Assembly (NCBI GenBank): GCA_015489765.1
Contig: WFZC01000046.1
Location: 1 to 51,107 of the forward strand
Direction of reading: 5' to 3'
DNA from: Desulfobulbaceae bacterium
Lineage (GTDB): Bacteria; Desulfobacterota; Desulfobulbia; Desulfobulbales; Desulfobulbaceae
Length of the DNA: 51,107 nt
Of the stretch, positions 38,633 through 47,605 are shown in pieces (positions within the stretch are counted from its first letter, which is position 1; each line of letters opens with the position of its first letter). Made by a program: the position numbers and the translations under genes. Under the pieces are notes generated by a model. It was not told the origin of the DNA. It was given only the letters and a program-made list of their open reading frames with translations, and searched no databases.

Positions 38633-41398
38633 TCAGGCCACCAGACCGTCGATAAGGGCCTTGGTCATGCTGATGGCCTTGGGATGGCGCATGATCAGTA
38701 CCTCGCCACCGGCCAGCATCATGCAGGATGCGGTCATGGCCTCCATCATGATGCCCCGCCGTTCCTGATCGCCAAGCAGTTCATCGCTTGCCAGCCCGAC
38801 CTCCTTGGTTTTCCATACCTCCCGGCCCAGGTTACAGATAATAGGAACCTGCAGCTTTTCATCCTTCTGGGTCAGGGCGGCTATGCGGATACGCTCCATG
38901 ACCGAATAGGTGTATTCAATACCATAGCCAAGGGCACCGATGGAGGGATCCATGAGTACGGTATCAAGGGGAACACCAAGATTTTCCAACAGAATATTGA
39001 GCTGTTTGGCCAGGTTGACATCAATGGGCGATGCAGCCACCATGGGATGGCCAAAGGCCATGGCCGTTGCCCCAATGGCCCGGTAATTGGCATCTTCCAG
39101 GGGAGCAAGACATACCTTTTTATCACTGATAAGAGAGGTGACATCGCGCAGGGTTTCCGTGTCCTTCTCGTTATTACCGCACCCCCAGACAATGATCGGC
39201 ACGTCAACGGCATCAATGATTGCAGCCGCATCCTTGGCCGCATCGGCAGAGGACCTGTTTTCCCCGTTGGGGTCGGTGCCGATCAGGTAGATGTTGAGGG
39301 CATCGGCCTTGTACTCATCAACACATTTTTTTGCCCAGGCAACGGGATTGTCCATGACATCATCAAAATACCTGGTCAGGGTTGCCGGCCAGTTATCAGG
39401 GGCGATATCCTGCACCTCCATGGCAATAAGCGGTTTATGGGGCTGGTTGCCCTCAAAAAGATGAAAGGGCAGCACCTCGGCTCCACCGACCGTGACAGCG
39501 GTATCGCCATTGCCGAGAACAACCTCCCTGATGGCGCCTGAATACTCCTGCTTATAGGAAGTCGGCGGTACCCTGGTGGCACGCTCGGCCAGGGGTGTTT
39601 CTTCCGCCTTCAAGCCGGGGGCCCCAAGTTCATCCGAAATTGAGCTGGCAGTTGATTCGGCCTGCCCCGCCTTATTGGCATCCTCTTTTGCTTGCTGCTC
39701 GGCCTTTGCCTTTTCCTCGGCTTCAGCCTTGGCGGCGGCCTCGGCCCTGGCCTTTTCTTCGGCCTCTTTTTTGGCCTTGGCCTCTGCTTCTGCCTTTGCC
39801 TTAGCCTCGGCCTCGGCTTTGGCCTTGGCTTCTGCCTCGGCTTTAGCCTTTGCTTCCGCTTCCGCTTTGGCCTTGGCTTCGGCCCGCGCCTTTTCTTCAG
39901 CGGCCTGTTTTGCCCTGGCCTCTTCTTCCGCCCCGGCCTCTGCCGCAGCTTTGATCTGAACATCCGGTTGTGCGGCTGCCGCCTTTTTAACTTTTTCCTG
40001 CTGCCCGGTTTCGGCAACAGGTTCGGGAGTGTCAGCGGGTTTTCCGGAACCGGCACCACCCGTGCTACCTACAGGGGGCTCCTTGCGTAAAATTGCTTCA
40101 GCACCGGCAAATTTCATCAGGGCTTCAAACTGATCATCACTTAATCCATAGGCCTTTTTCAAGGCTTCCAGCCCCAACTTCATGGATTCCAACGCCATCA
40201 GGCGTTCTTTTTCATTCATCTCATGTTCTCCTGCATCACTCTCGGCACCGGCGAATTTTTCGCCTGTAATTTCATTCTCAGGCCCACCTGCGGCCTGTTT
40301 TCTCAACGAATCGGCTTCTGCTCTTGCAGCAGCAATAATAGATGCCGCCTCCTCTTTTGCCCTGGCAAGGATTTCTTCCCCTGCCCCGGTTGTGTCAATA
40401 TCGGCAGCCGGTTCTTGTTCGCAAACAATAACCTTTTCCCGTACAGACGCTGCAACCGTTTCCGCGGCCACGGGCTCTTCAAAGACAGGTCGGGGCAACA
40501 ACCCTGCCCGTTCACAGATCTCGGCAACTGCCTCTTCCCACTCTATGGCCATGACATGGACACCGGCAACCCCGTCAATCTCCCTGACCTGGTTGATAAT
40601 GTCCACGCAAATATTGATTCCCTCTTCCTGTTTGTCTTTGGCCCCTTTCATACGGTCAATGACCTCGTCGGTCACATCCATACCCGGCACAAATTTTTTC
40701 ATATATCGGGCCATGCCAAGGGATTTGGGCGGGGTGACACCGGCCAGGATGGAAACCTTTTTATCAAGGCCCATGTCGCGGCACATCTCCATGAACCTGG
40801 CGAATTTCTCGACATTGTAAATAATCTGGGTCTGGATAAAATCAGCGCCGGCATTAACTTTTTTCCCCAATCGCACTGCCCTGAATTCAAAGGGATAGGC
40901 AAAGGGATTGGCGGCGGCGCCAAGGAAAAACCGAGGAGCCTTGCCCTTGATTTCCTCACCGCATTGAAATTTTTTCTCATCCCGCATGGCCCTGACCATG
41001 CCAAGCAGCTGGATGGAATCCATATCAAACACGCCTTTTGAGCCGGGATGATTACCAAATTTCTGATGGTCCCCGGTCAGGCACAGCAGGTTCTTCAGCC
41101 CCATGGCCGATGCGGCGAGCAGATCACTCTGCATGCCTATACGGTTTCTGTCCCGGCAGGTCATCTGGATCACCGGTTCAACTCCCTCTGACTGGGCGAT
41201 CAATCCGGCCCCAATGCTTGACATCCTGACTATGGCGGTCTGGCAGTCAGTGATATTGACGGCATCTACATTACCACGCAGAATTCGCGCCTTTTTCCTG
41301 ACCACCTCGGGATCGCTGTTTTTGGGCGGCCCAAGCTCGCCGGTAACGGCAAACTCACCGCTTGCAAGCACCCGCTCCAGATTACTCCCTGCTTTCAT
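38633..41398 (-). CDS. MetF-AcsD fusion: methylene-THF reductase joined to CFeSP small subunit
   Basis: One 921-residue frame. Residues 1-300 are a 5,10-methylene-THF reductase barrel (FAVTGELGPPKNSDPE, CLTGDHQKFGNHPG, GADFIQTQIIYNVEKF). Residues 300-393 are a charged linker. Residues 394-440 form a small helical segment starting with MNEKERL. Residues 484-580 are an Ala/Glu/Lys tract with repeating KAEAEAKA units. Residues about 605-921 are the corrinoid protein small subunit AcsD (EVLPFHLFEGN, PSIGALGYGIEYTYSVMER). AAGGAGG precedes the ATG. The fusion would hold the enzyme that makes methyl-THF next to the methyl acceptor. An in-frame ATG at 40219 has GGAGA 7 nt upstream, so a separate 528-residue AcsD could also be made. 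No MetV partner gene is present. Confidence 0.93.
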   Translation of the reverse strand: MKAGSNLERVLASGEFAVTGELGPPKNSDPEVVRKKARILRGNVDAVNITDCQTAIVRMSSIGAGLIAQSEGVEPVIQMTCRDRNRIGMQSDLLAASAMGLKNLLCLTGDHQKFGNHPGSKGVFDMDSIQLLGMVRAMRDEKKFQCGEEIKGKAPRFFLGAAANPFAYPFEFRAVRLGKKVNAGADFIQTQIIYNVEKFARFMEMCRDMGLDKKVSILAGVTPPKSLGMARYMKKFVPGMDVTDEVIDRMKGAKDKQEEGINICVDIINQVREIDGVAGVHVMAIEWEEAVAEICERAGLLPRPVFEEPVAAETVAASVREKVIVCEQEPAADIDTTGAGEEILARAKEEAASIIAAARAEADSLRKQAAGGPENEITGEKFAGAESDAGEHEMNEKERLMALESMKLGLEALKKAYGLSDDQFEALMKFAGAEAILRKEPPVGSTGGAGSGKPADTPEPVAETGQQEKVKKAAAAQPDVQIKAAAEAGAEEEARAKQAAEEKARAEAKAKAEAEAKAKAEAEAKAKAEAEAKAKAEAEAKAKKEAEEKARAEAAAKAEAEEKAKAEQQAKEDANKAGQAESTASSISDELGAPGLKAEETPLAERATRVPPTSYKQEYSGAIREVVLGNGDTAVTVGGAEVLPFHLFEGNQPHKPLIAMEVQDIAPDNWPATLTRYFDDVMDNPVAWAKKCVDEYKADALNIYLIGTDPNGENRSSADAAKDAAAIIDAVDVPIIVWGCGNNEKDTETLRDVTSLISDKKVCLAPLEDANYRAIGATAMAFGHPMVAASPIDVNLAKQLNILLENLGVPLDTVLMDPSIGALGYGIEYTYSVMERIRIAALTQKDEKLQVPIICNLGREVWKTKEVGLASDELLGDQERRGIMMEAMTASCMMLAGGEVLIMRHPKAISMTKALIDGLVA
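39674..39913. repeat. Coding tandem repeat (24-bp unit) in the MetF-AcsD linker
   Basis: About eight to ten imperfect 24-bp units encode the octapeptide KAEAEAKA and variants. Codons vary between units, so this is an old repeat held at the protein level more than a fresh DNA duplication. Alternating acidic and basic residues predict a single stable charged helix. Confidence 0.75.
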
Positions 41399-41454
41399 CG
41401 ATCCTCCTTATCTCCTCATCAACGACAAAAAAGGTCCTTTCAAACCATTTTCAA

Positions 41455-41483
41455 ACTATAGTACAAGTTATACCGCCAGCCAA
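41455..41483 (-). promoter_or_regulatory. Candidate internal promoter upstream of metF-acsD
   Basis: On the minus strand TTGGCT (41483-41478), a 17-nt spacer, and TATAGT (41460-41455). Transcription would start about 50 nt before the metF-acsD ATG, in the 198-bp gap after cooS. Confidence 0.35.
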
Positions 41484-41596
41484 CGCCAGGTGCGGCAGGA
41501 TACGGAAACATACTTTTCCTCAACTTAAGGCGACGGCCCGGAGCGCACGGCATGCACGAGGTCCGAACCGTTTTCATAGTTCAATCCGGTGACAAA

Positions 41597-43585
41597 TCAA
41601 TGCCCACCCTGGCCGCAGCCCATTCCGGGCAAGGCCTTGCCTTCCAGTTCACGGCGCATCTGCATATCCATGAGCACCCGTTCCTGCTTCTTGTTAATGC
41701 CAAGGGCCTCACGTTTTTCATCGATGGCAGCTATCATTGCCCGGGCATGCTTGATCGGGTCTTTTTCAACCCCCCAACAGGCGCCGTAATCCTCTTTCAG
41801 TCCTTCAAGAATATATTGGGAGAACTTTTTGGCGCCGGTCACCGGCAGATCCTGGAAGATAACATGGGCACCGCTGGTAACAAAATACTGCCCGATGGCG
41901 ACCGCCTTTTCGCTCATCCACAGCGGCGCCGAACCAACAGCGGGCAGCTGGGAAATATCATCGCCAAGACCACCTTCATTGACCATTTCCGTCAGGGCAA
42001 TCAGCAGGCGGGAATTATCCACGCAGGACCCCACATGCAGGACAGGCGGCATACCAACGGTTTCACAGACCTCGCGCAAGCCGTCACCGGCATATTCGGT
42101 GGCAGCCTCCGGCCTGAGCAGACCACGGCGGCCAAGGGCCTGGGCCGCACAGCCGGTGGCCAGGACAAGGACATTGTTCTTGATCAATTCAACGGCGATC
42201 TTGAAGTGAACATCATCGGAATACTTGTAATGCTCACACCCGACCAGGGCGCCGACCCCCCGGATGCGGCCGTTAATGATATTGTCATTCAACGGCCGGT
42301 AGGACTGGCGAAAACGACCGCCCAGCATGTAGTTGATGGTCTCGTGGGAGAAGCCGACCACCACGTCCAGTTTTTTATTTTCCGGGATGTAAAAATCACC
42401 CCGTTTTTTGAAGTTGGCAATGGCATGTTTGAGGATCTTCTTGGCTGACTCATAGGCCGCATCTTCCTCAAACTGGATATGAACGGCATCCGGTATCTTG
42501 GCCCGGTAATTGGTGGTGATAACATCGGTGTGCTTGCCCTTGACGACCTGGGCCACCGACTGCATGATGCACTGGACATCGACAACCATTGCCTCCACCG
42601 CGCCGGTGGCCAGCACCATTTCCTGCTGGATAAAAGAACCTGCAACCGGGATGCCGCGCCGCATGAGAATTTCATTGCCGGTGCAGCACACGCCGGCCAG
42701 ATTGACCCCCTTGGCGCCCACCTTTTTAGCCAGGGCAATGATTTCATCATCATCGGCGGCCAGGCACAATGACTCGGCAAGCAGCGGTTCGTGTCCGTGT
42801 ACGGTCACATTGACCATATCTTCCCGCAGGACTCCAAGATCAACGATGGCCCGTTTCGGAACCGGGGTGCCAAACATTATATCGGTCAATTCGGTGGAGA
42901 GCATGGAAGAACCCCAGCCATCGGCCAGCGAGGTGCGAGCCGCCTGTTTCATAATGTTTTTATACTCCTGGTCAACACCCATATGGGTGCGGTGCATCAT
43001 CTCCACGACTTCCCGATCAATGCCCCTGGGTTCGACTCCCATCTCCTTCCATATCTTCTGCTGTTTTTCCGGGGCCCGTTTAAGCATGGTCAAAGTGCCT
43101 TCCTGCTGACCAAACTCGGCCAAGGCGCGTTCACCAAGCTCCAGGGCAATTTCATTTTTATCCCGGCCTTCGGTTTCAATGCCGAAAATGGCCGCCATCT
43201 TGTGGAGTTTGGCCACATCCTTGATCTCATGGGGAGTTTCCCCCTTGGCAGTGGCAATGAACCCCCGCACCATTTCCCGGGCATGATCGGTATGGGCCGC
43301 TGTGCCGGCGGCAACGATACGGGCGAAATTTCGGGCGGCAACGGTGTCGGCGGTGGCGCCGCAGACCCCGACCATGGCATCAACGCCGTCAATGATCTGG
43401 CACGGCCCCATGTTGCAGATCCGGCAGCAGGTGCCGCCGGAACCGAAAAGACAGGCGGACATGCCGCGGTCTTCAAGGCGGTCGTAGGCGGTCCGCACCT
43501 GTTTTGCCAAGTCCTGGTTTAGGAGATCCAGGGTTGAATCTCCGGTTATCGAATTACACGATTGACATCCTTTTATATCCGTCAT
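41597..43585 (-). CDS. cooS: Anaerobic carbon monoxide dehydrogenase, catalytic subunit
   Basis: Ni-Fe-S enzyme interconverting CO2 and CO for the acetyl-CoA synthase (AcsA/CooS type). The start at ATG 43585 (662 residues) is favoured because AGGAG lies about 7 nt upstream and the protein then begins MTDIKGCQSC, with the D-cluster Cys; a longer frame reaches 43645. The B/D-cluster region CLFGSGGTCCRICNMGPC and C-cluster segments (GVCCTGNEILMRRG, ATGCAAQALGRRGLL, LHVGSCVDNSR) are visible. No cooC nickel-insertion ATPase is encoded next to it. It lies between folD and metF-acsD. Confidence 0.96.
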   Translation of the reverse strand: MTDIKGCQSCNSITGDSTLDLLNQDLAKQVRTAYDRLEDRGMSACLFGSGGTCCRICNMGPCQIIDGVDAMVGVCGATADTVAARNFARIVAAGTAAHTDHAREMVRGFIATAKGETPHEIKDVAKLHKMAAIFGIETEGRDKNEIALELGERALAEFGQQEGTLTMLKRAPEKQQKIWKEMGVEPRGIDREVVEMMHRTHMGVDQEYKNIMKQAARTSLADGWGSSMLSTELTDIMFGTPVPKRAIVDLGVLREDMVNVTVHGHEPLLAESLCLAADDDEIIALAKKVGAKGVNLAGVCCTGNEILMRRGIPVAGSFIQQEMVLATGAVEAMVVDVQCIMQSVAQVVKGKHTDVITTNYRAKIPDAVHIQFEEDAAYESAKKILKHAIANFKKRGDFYIPENKKLDVVVGFSHETINYMLGGRFRQSYRPLNDNIINGRIRGVGALVGCEHYKYSDDVHFKIAVELIKNNVLVLATGCAAQALGRRGLLRPEAATEYAGDGLREVCETVGMPPVLHVGSCVDNSRLLIALTEMVNEGGLGDDISQLPAVGSAPLWMSEKAVAIGQYFVTSGAHVIFQDLPVTGAKKFSQYILEGLKEDYGACWGVEKDPIKHARAMIAAIDEKREALGINKKQERVLMDMQMRRELEGKALPGMGCGQGGH

Positions 43586-43670
43586 AGCGAGGCTCCTGGA
43601 AGAGAAGTCTTGGACAACGGGAAAATTGCCTGTACAGCCGGGCAACTACCCCTTGGTATATATCATCGGT

Positions 43671-44558
43671 TTATTCCAGGCCAGCAGCCATTCGGGCGGC
43701 CTGGACCGTATTTTTCATAAGCATGGTAATGGTCATCGGGCCAACACCGCCCGGCACCGGAGTAATGGCGGCCGCCTTTTCCTTGACCGACTCGAACTCA
43801 ACGTCACCGGCAAGGATGGCCTTGCCGCTCTCGCTCTTGCCGATACGGTTGACACCGACATCGATAACAACCACCCCTTCCTTGACCTGGTCCGCCTTGA
43901 TCATATTGGCGACCCCGGCAGCCACGATCAGGATATCGGCCCTGCGGGTATGAAAATCCATGTCCCTGGTCCGGGTGTGACAAAGCGTTACCGTGGCATT
44001 ACCTCCGTCACGCTTCTGCAGCATCAGGTTGGCAACCGGCTTGCCGACAATATTGGAACGTCCGACCACCACCACCTCGGCGCCGCTGGTCTCGACTCCT
44101 GAGCGCTGCAGCAGCTCAAGGACGCCATGGGGGGTACAGGGCAGAAAGCAGGGCTCGCCAAGCACCATCTTGCCGACATTGACCGGATGAAAGCCGTCCA
44201 CGTCCTTGTCCGGATCAATGGCATAAAGTACCTTAGCCTCATCAATGTGTTTCGGCAGGGGGAGCTGGACCAGGATGCCGTGAATTGCCGGGTCATTGTT
44301 GTATTTGTCAACCAGGGCAAGCAGGTCCTCTTCACTGGTATCGGCAGGCAGGGTTACCTGTTCGGAATGAATGCCAAGATTATGAGCGGTTTTGTTTTTG
44401 GCGGCAACGTAGGACTGGGAAGCCGGATTGTCTCCAACCAGCACGGTGACAAGACCGGGAACCAGATCATGTTCCTCTTTAAGCCGGGCAACCTCGGCCC
44501 GCAACTCTTCGCGAATCGCCTTTGCAGTTTCGGTTCCGCTGATTATTTGTGCACTCAT
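43671..44558 (-). CDS. folD: Methylene-THF dehydrogenase / methenyl-THF cyclohydrolase
   Basis: Bifunctional folate enzyme, steps 3 and 4 of the methyl branch. The 295 residues start at ATG 44558, chosen because AAGGAG lies 5 nt upstream and the family begins this way (MSAQIISGTETAKAIREE). The frame runs further up to 44690 without a ribosome site. Motifs are YVAAKNKTAHNLGI with the catalytic Lys, VQLPLPKHID, and VVVGRSNIVGKPVANLML. It is the first gene of the acetyl-CoA operon. The formyl-THF ligase (fhs) that should precede it in the pathway is not in the window. Confidence 0.96.
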   Translation of the reverse strand: MSAQIISGTETAKAIREELRAEVARLKEEHDLVPGLVTVLVGDNPASQSYVAAKNKTAHNLGIHSEQVTLPADTSEEDLLALVDKYNNDPAIHGILVQLPLPKHIDEAKVLYAIDPDKDVDGFHPVNVGKMVLGEPCFLPCTPHGVLELLQRSGVETSGAEVVVVGRSNIVGKPVANLMLQKRDGGNATVTLCHTRTRDMDFHTRRADILIVAAGVANMIKADQVKEGVVVIDVGVNRIGKSESGKAILAGDVEFESVKEKAAAITPVPGGVGPMTITMLMKNTVQAARMAAGLE

Positions 44559-44680
44559 ACATACTCCTTGCCTTGCAGTTATCGATAGAAACCAGAAATT
44601 TTCATGTGGATACCAACGGGGTTGAAGAACGGCTATCCCGAGGGAGGTAAACCTGTAGAACAGAACAGATAAGAGGCTGC

Positions 44681-44709
44681 AGTAAAGCACAAAACAATCA
44701 TTTTTTCAA
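44681..44709 (-). promoter_or_regulatory. Candidate promoter of the acetyl-CoA operon
   Basis: On the minus strand TTGAAA (44709-44704), 17 nt, TTTACT (44686-44681), about 120 bp before the folD start. A perfect inverted repeat TTGAAT-attc-ATTCAA (44742-44757) lies about 33 bp upstream of the -35 and could be an operator. Confidence 0.35.
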
Positions 44710-44802
44710 GCAAAAACTCTCCCTCACCCCTTGAAAGAACATTGAATATTCATTCAACCGACCAATACAATGTGTCACCGGCATTGGTGGACAACAGGCG
44801 AT

Positions 44803-47274
44803 TTATTGACCTTGGGCCGGCCCGGTTCCACTGGCAAGCAGCTCGGCCAGGGCTGTCTGCCGCTGCAGGGTTTCCCTGTTATGAACAGCCATGGCAAAGG
44901 CGCTGCGGGTGCCGACAAAAACCGCCAGTTTCCTGGCCCGCGTCAGCCCGGTATAGAGAAGATTACGAAACAGCATCCGGTAATGTTGAGCCACCACCGG
45001 CATGATGATCACATCAAATTCAGAACCCTGGGCCTTGTGGACGGTAACGGCATAGGCAAGTTCGAGTTCGGTGATCTGTTCCCGGGAATAGGTGACAATC
45101 CTTTTGTCCGGTAGAAAAGAGACCGACAGCCCGGGCCCACTGTTGTCAATGTCGCTTATGTAGCCAATATCTCCGTTAAAGACCTCAAGATCGTAGTTGT
45201 TGCGCCGGTGAATGACCCGGTCGCCGACCCGGAAGACCTTTTCCCCGACCTTGAGCTCGGCCCGTCCCTTTGTTGCCGGATTCACGGCCGCCTGCAGCAC
45301 TTCGTTTAAGCGGGCAGTACCCAGACTGCCGCGAATCATGGGCGATAGCACCTGGATTTCAGCGCCCGGGTAATAGCGCGGCACCCACCGGCAGTAGAGC
45401 TCCCGCAGGACGTCGGTCGCGGTCAGCCCGTAATAGAGGGCAGACCAGGGGTGTACCCTTTTCAGCACAACCAGCAGCTCATCGGCGGCGCTGTCGGCGC
45501 TGATGACCGCCTCAGGATCGACATGGCGAAACTGTTCGGGAAGCTCCAGGGGCTGATCCGAATAACTTACCACTTCCTCGGTTCCGTACAGATCGCCGCC
45601 AACCGCATTCTCCCGTTCCGCCTCTGTCTTGAAATGCCGCTTGATGCGGCGAATAACCTGCAGTTGGCGCACGGTTGCCTCTTCGGCATCCATAAAAAGG
45701 CAATCACTCTTGTGCCAGAGATCGGGTTGCCGGAAGGGCGAGCCTATTTTGGGAACCCTGCCCTGGTTGATAAGGTGTGCTGCCTCGATTATCCGGGATG
45801 ATCCGGCCTGGCGAAATATCTCGCTTAAATGGAAAACAGGAACAGCGCCAGAACCGATGATATCACGCAACACCTTTCCCGGCCCGACCGATGGCAGCTG
45901 GTCAGCATCGCCGATAAAAAGGACCGCTGTTTCAGGCGCAACAGCCCGTAACAGGGAGGCGGCAAGACTGATATCAAGCATGGAACATTCATCAACAACA
46001 AGCACGTCCGTTTGCAAGGGATTGGACTCGTTGCGCTTGAAATCACGGCCCTGGTATTCAAGCAGACGGTGAATGGTCGCTGCCTCAAGGCCGATCACCT
46101 CACTCATGCGCTGGGCCGCCCGACCGGTTGGAGCAGCCAGGAGCACCAACTTGCCCATGGCCTGCAACAGGGCCACCAACGCCCTGGTGGTGGTGGTCTT
46201 GCCGCAGCCCGGTCCACCGGTCAGGACACTGAAACGGGAGGCAACAATCCCCATGACCGCCCCCTGCTGGCTATCCGAGAGCTGCAGGGTGCGATGCTTT
46301 GCATACCGCCTGAGCCAGGATTCTACCCGCTGCCCGTCAACCGGAATCTCGTGACAGAGCTCACGGATTCTGTCGGCAACATACTGCTCGTCATAGTAGA
46401 GGCTGCGGGCGTAAAAGCAGCGTTTCTCCCCAAAGTCATCATTGATTAATCGTATGCAAAGTTCATGGGATACGTTCATCTCTTCAAGGAGCTTGTCAAT
46501 ATTGTCTCCGGGGTTGAAATGGAGCAGCTCCTGCACACCGGCGTGGACCTGGTCAGCGGTCAGATAGCAGTGCCCCTGTTCACGGCCCGCGGATAACACG
46601 TGCCTGACAGCGGCGCGGATGCGCAGGGGGGAGTTTTCGGCAAAACCAAGGGAAAGGGCGATTTTGTCAGCGGAAAAAAAACCGATGCCGTAGAAATCCG
46701 CTGCCAGGCGATAAGGATTTTCCTGGACCAGGGCAATGGCATCATCGCCATACTTCTTGTAGATGCGAACGGCAAACAGGGTGGAGATGCCATGGGACTG
46801 GAGAAACATCATCACCTCGCGCACAGCCCTGTGTTCGGACCAGGCCCTGCTTATCGAGGCCAGTTTCTTGCGGGCGATTCCGGGAACCTCGACAAGGCGT
46901 TCGATGTCATGCTCAAAGACATCCAGGGTATCCTTGCCAAAATGACGCACAATTTTGCGCGCTGTCTTTGGCCCCACGCCCTTGATCAGGCCTGAGCCAA
47001 GGTATTTTTCCAGGGCGCCGGCATCCGCCGGTTTCAGTTCAACGGCACGCTTTGCCTTGAACTGCCTACCAAATTTCGGATGCACGGTCCAGCTGCCGAT
47101 AAACTCCATGGTGGCGCCGGCAAAGACCCGCATCTGGTGAACGGTCACCGTTACCAGTTCTCCATGACCGGAAAAGGGGGTGACCCTGAGCACGGACCAG
47201 CCGTTGTCCGGATTATGATAGGTGATCCGTTCAACGATGCCGCGCAGTTTTTCTTCAATACTGTTGGCCTGCAC
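44803..47274 (-). CDS. recD2: RecD2-type ATP-dependent DNA helicase
   Basis: SF1B 5'-3' helicase of 823 residues, not associated with recBC here. It has an N-terminal extension with an OB-like part and helix-hairpin-helix-like segment (GLIKGVGPKTARKIVRHFG), Walker A VLTGGPGCGKTTTTRAL, the DE-box VVDECSML, and C-terminal UvrD-type motifs (AVTVHKAQGSEFDVIIMPV, and the final LYTGLTRARKLAVFVG). The start is GTG at 47274 with GGGAGGG just upstream. It lies upstream of folD but is separated by about 240 bp with its own regulatory sequences. Confidence 0.95.
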   Translation of the reverse strand: MQANSIEEKLRGIVERITYHNPDNGWSVLRVTPFSGHGELVTVTVHQMRVFAGATMEFIGSWTVHPKFGRQFKAKRAVELKPADAGALEKYLGSGLIKGVGPKTARKIVRHFGKDTLDVFEHDIERLVEVPGIARKKLASISRAWSEHRAVREVMMFLQSHGISTLFAVRIYKKYGDDAIALVQENPYRLAADFYGIGFFSADKIALSLGFAENSPLRIRAAVRHVLSAGREQGHCYLTADQVHAGVQELLHFNPGDNIDKLLEEMNVSHELCIRLINDDFGEKRCFYARSLYYDEQYVADRIRELCHEIPVDGQRVESWLRRYAKHRTLQLSDSQQGAVMGIVASRFSVLTGGPGCGKTTTTRALVALLQAMGKLVLLAAPTGRAAQRMSEVIGLEAATIHRLLEYQGRDFKRNESNPLQTDVLVVDECSMLDISLAASLLRAVAPETAVLFIGDADQLPSVGPGKVLRDIIGSGAVPVFHLSEIFRQAGSSRIIEAAHLINQGRVPKIGSPFRQPDLWHKSDCLFMDAEEATVRQLQVIRRIKRHFKTEAERENAVGGDLYGTEEVVSYSDQPLELPEQFRHVDPEAVISADSAADELLVVLKRVHPWSALYYGLTATDVLRELYCRWVPRYYPGAEIQVLSPMIRGSLGTARLNEVLQAAVNPATKGRAELKVGEKVFRVGDRVIHRRNNYDLEVFNGDIGYISDIDNSGPGLSVSFLPDKRIVTYSREQITELELAYAVTVHKAQGSEFDVIIMPVVAQHYRMLFRNLLYTGLTRARKLAVFVGTRSAFAMAVHNRETLQRQTALAELLASGTGPAQGQ

Positions 47275-47605
47275 TCACCCTCCCCTGTCCCGCTCCCGCA
47301 AACCCTGATACCACATATTGAAAAAAAACTTCCCGGAAGAATTGGCTGCCAAGGCATCAATCAACTCGCCCCCTGCAAACGGCAATTGCAGACGTGTCCC
47401 TGTTGTTGCAAAGGCCTCCAACAAAACGAAAAAGAAAGTAAATAAAAAAGTTCTGTAAATTCAGCAGATACCCCAGTATAGTACCAGGGAAATGCCGAAC
47501 AACCATTGCAATTTGCCGATAACTGATTATTTTTTGCAGGCAACTGGAAAAGGCGGGTTCCCATACCTGTCATGTTGGTTGAGATATCTTTCCGGAGTTA
47601 ATGCA
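47275..47605. other. Divergent intergenic region between recD2 and the SleB-like gene
   Basis: About 330 bp. It must contain the two divergent promoters, but I see no consensus box good enough to name. No ORF or RNA gene is supported. Confidence 0.5.

Noticed and set aside
39692-40090. Long overlapping ORFs opposite the MetF-AcsD linker
   Set aside because: They are products of the 24-bp GC-rich repeat read in other frames (poly Leu/Phe/Gly or Arg/Lys/Pro text), not genes.
40223-41041. 272-codon plus-strand ORF opposite the MetF domain
   Set aside because: Antisense shadow of a gene with clear MTHFR motifs; the amino acid composition is not protein-like.
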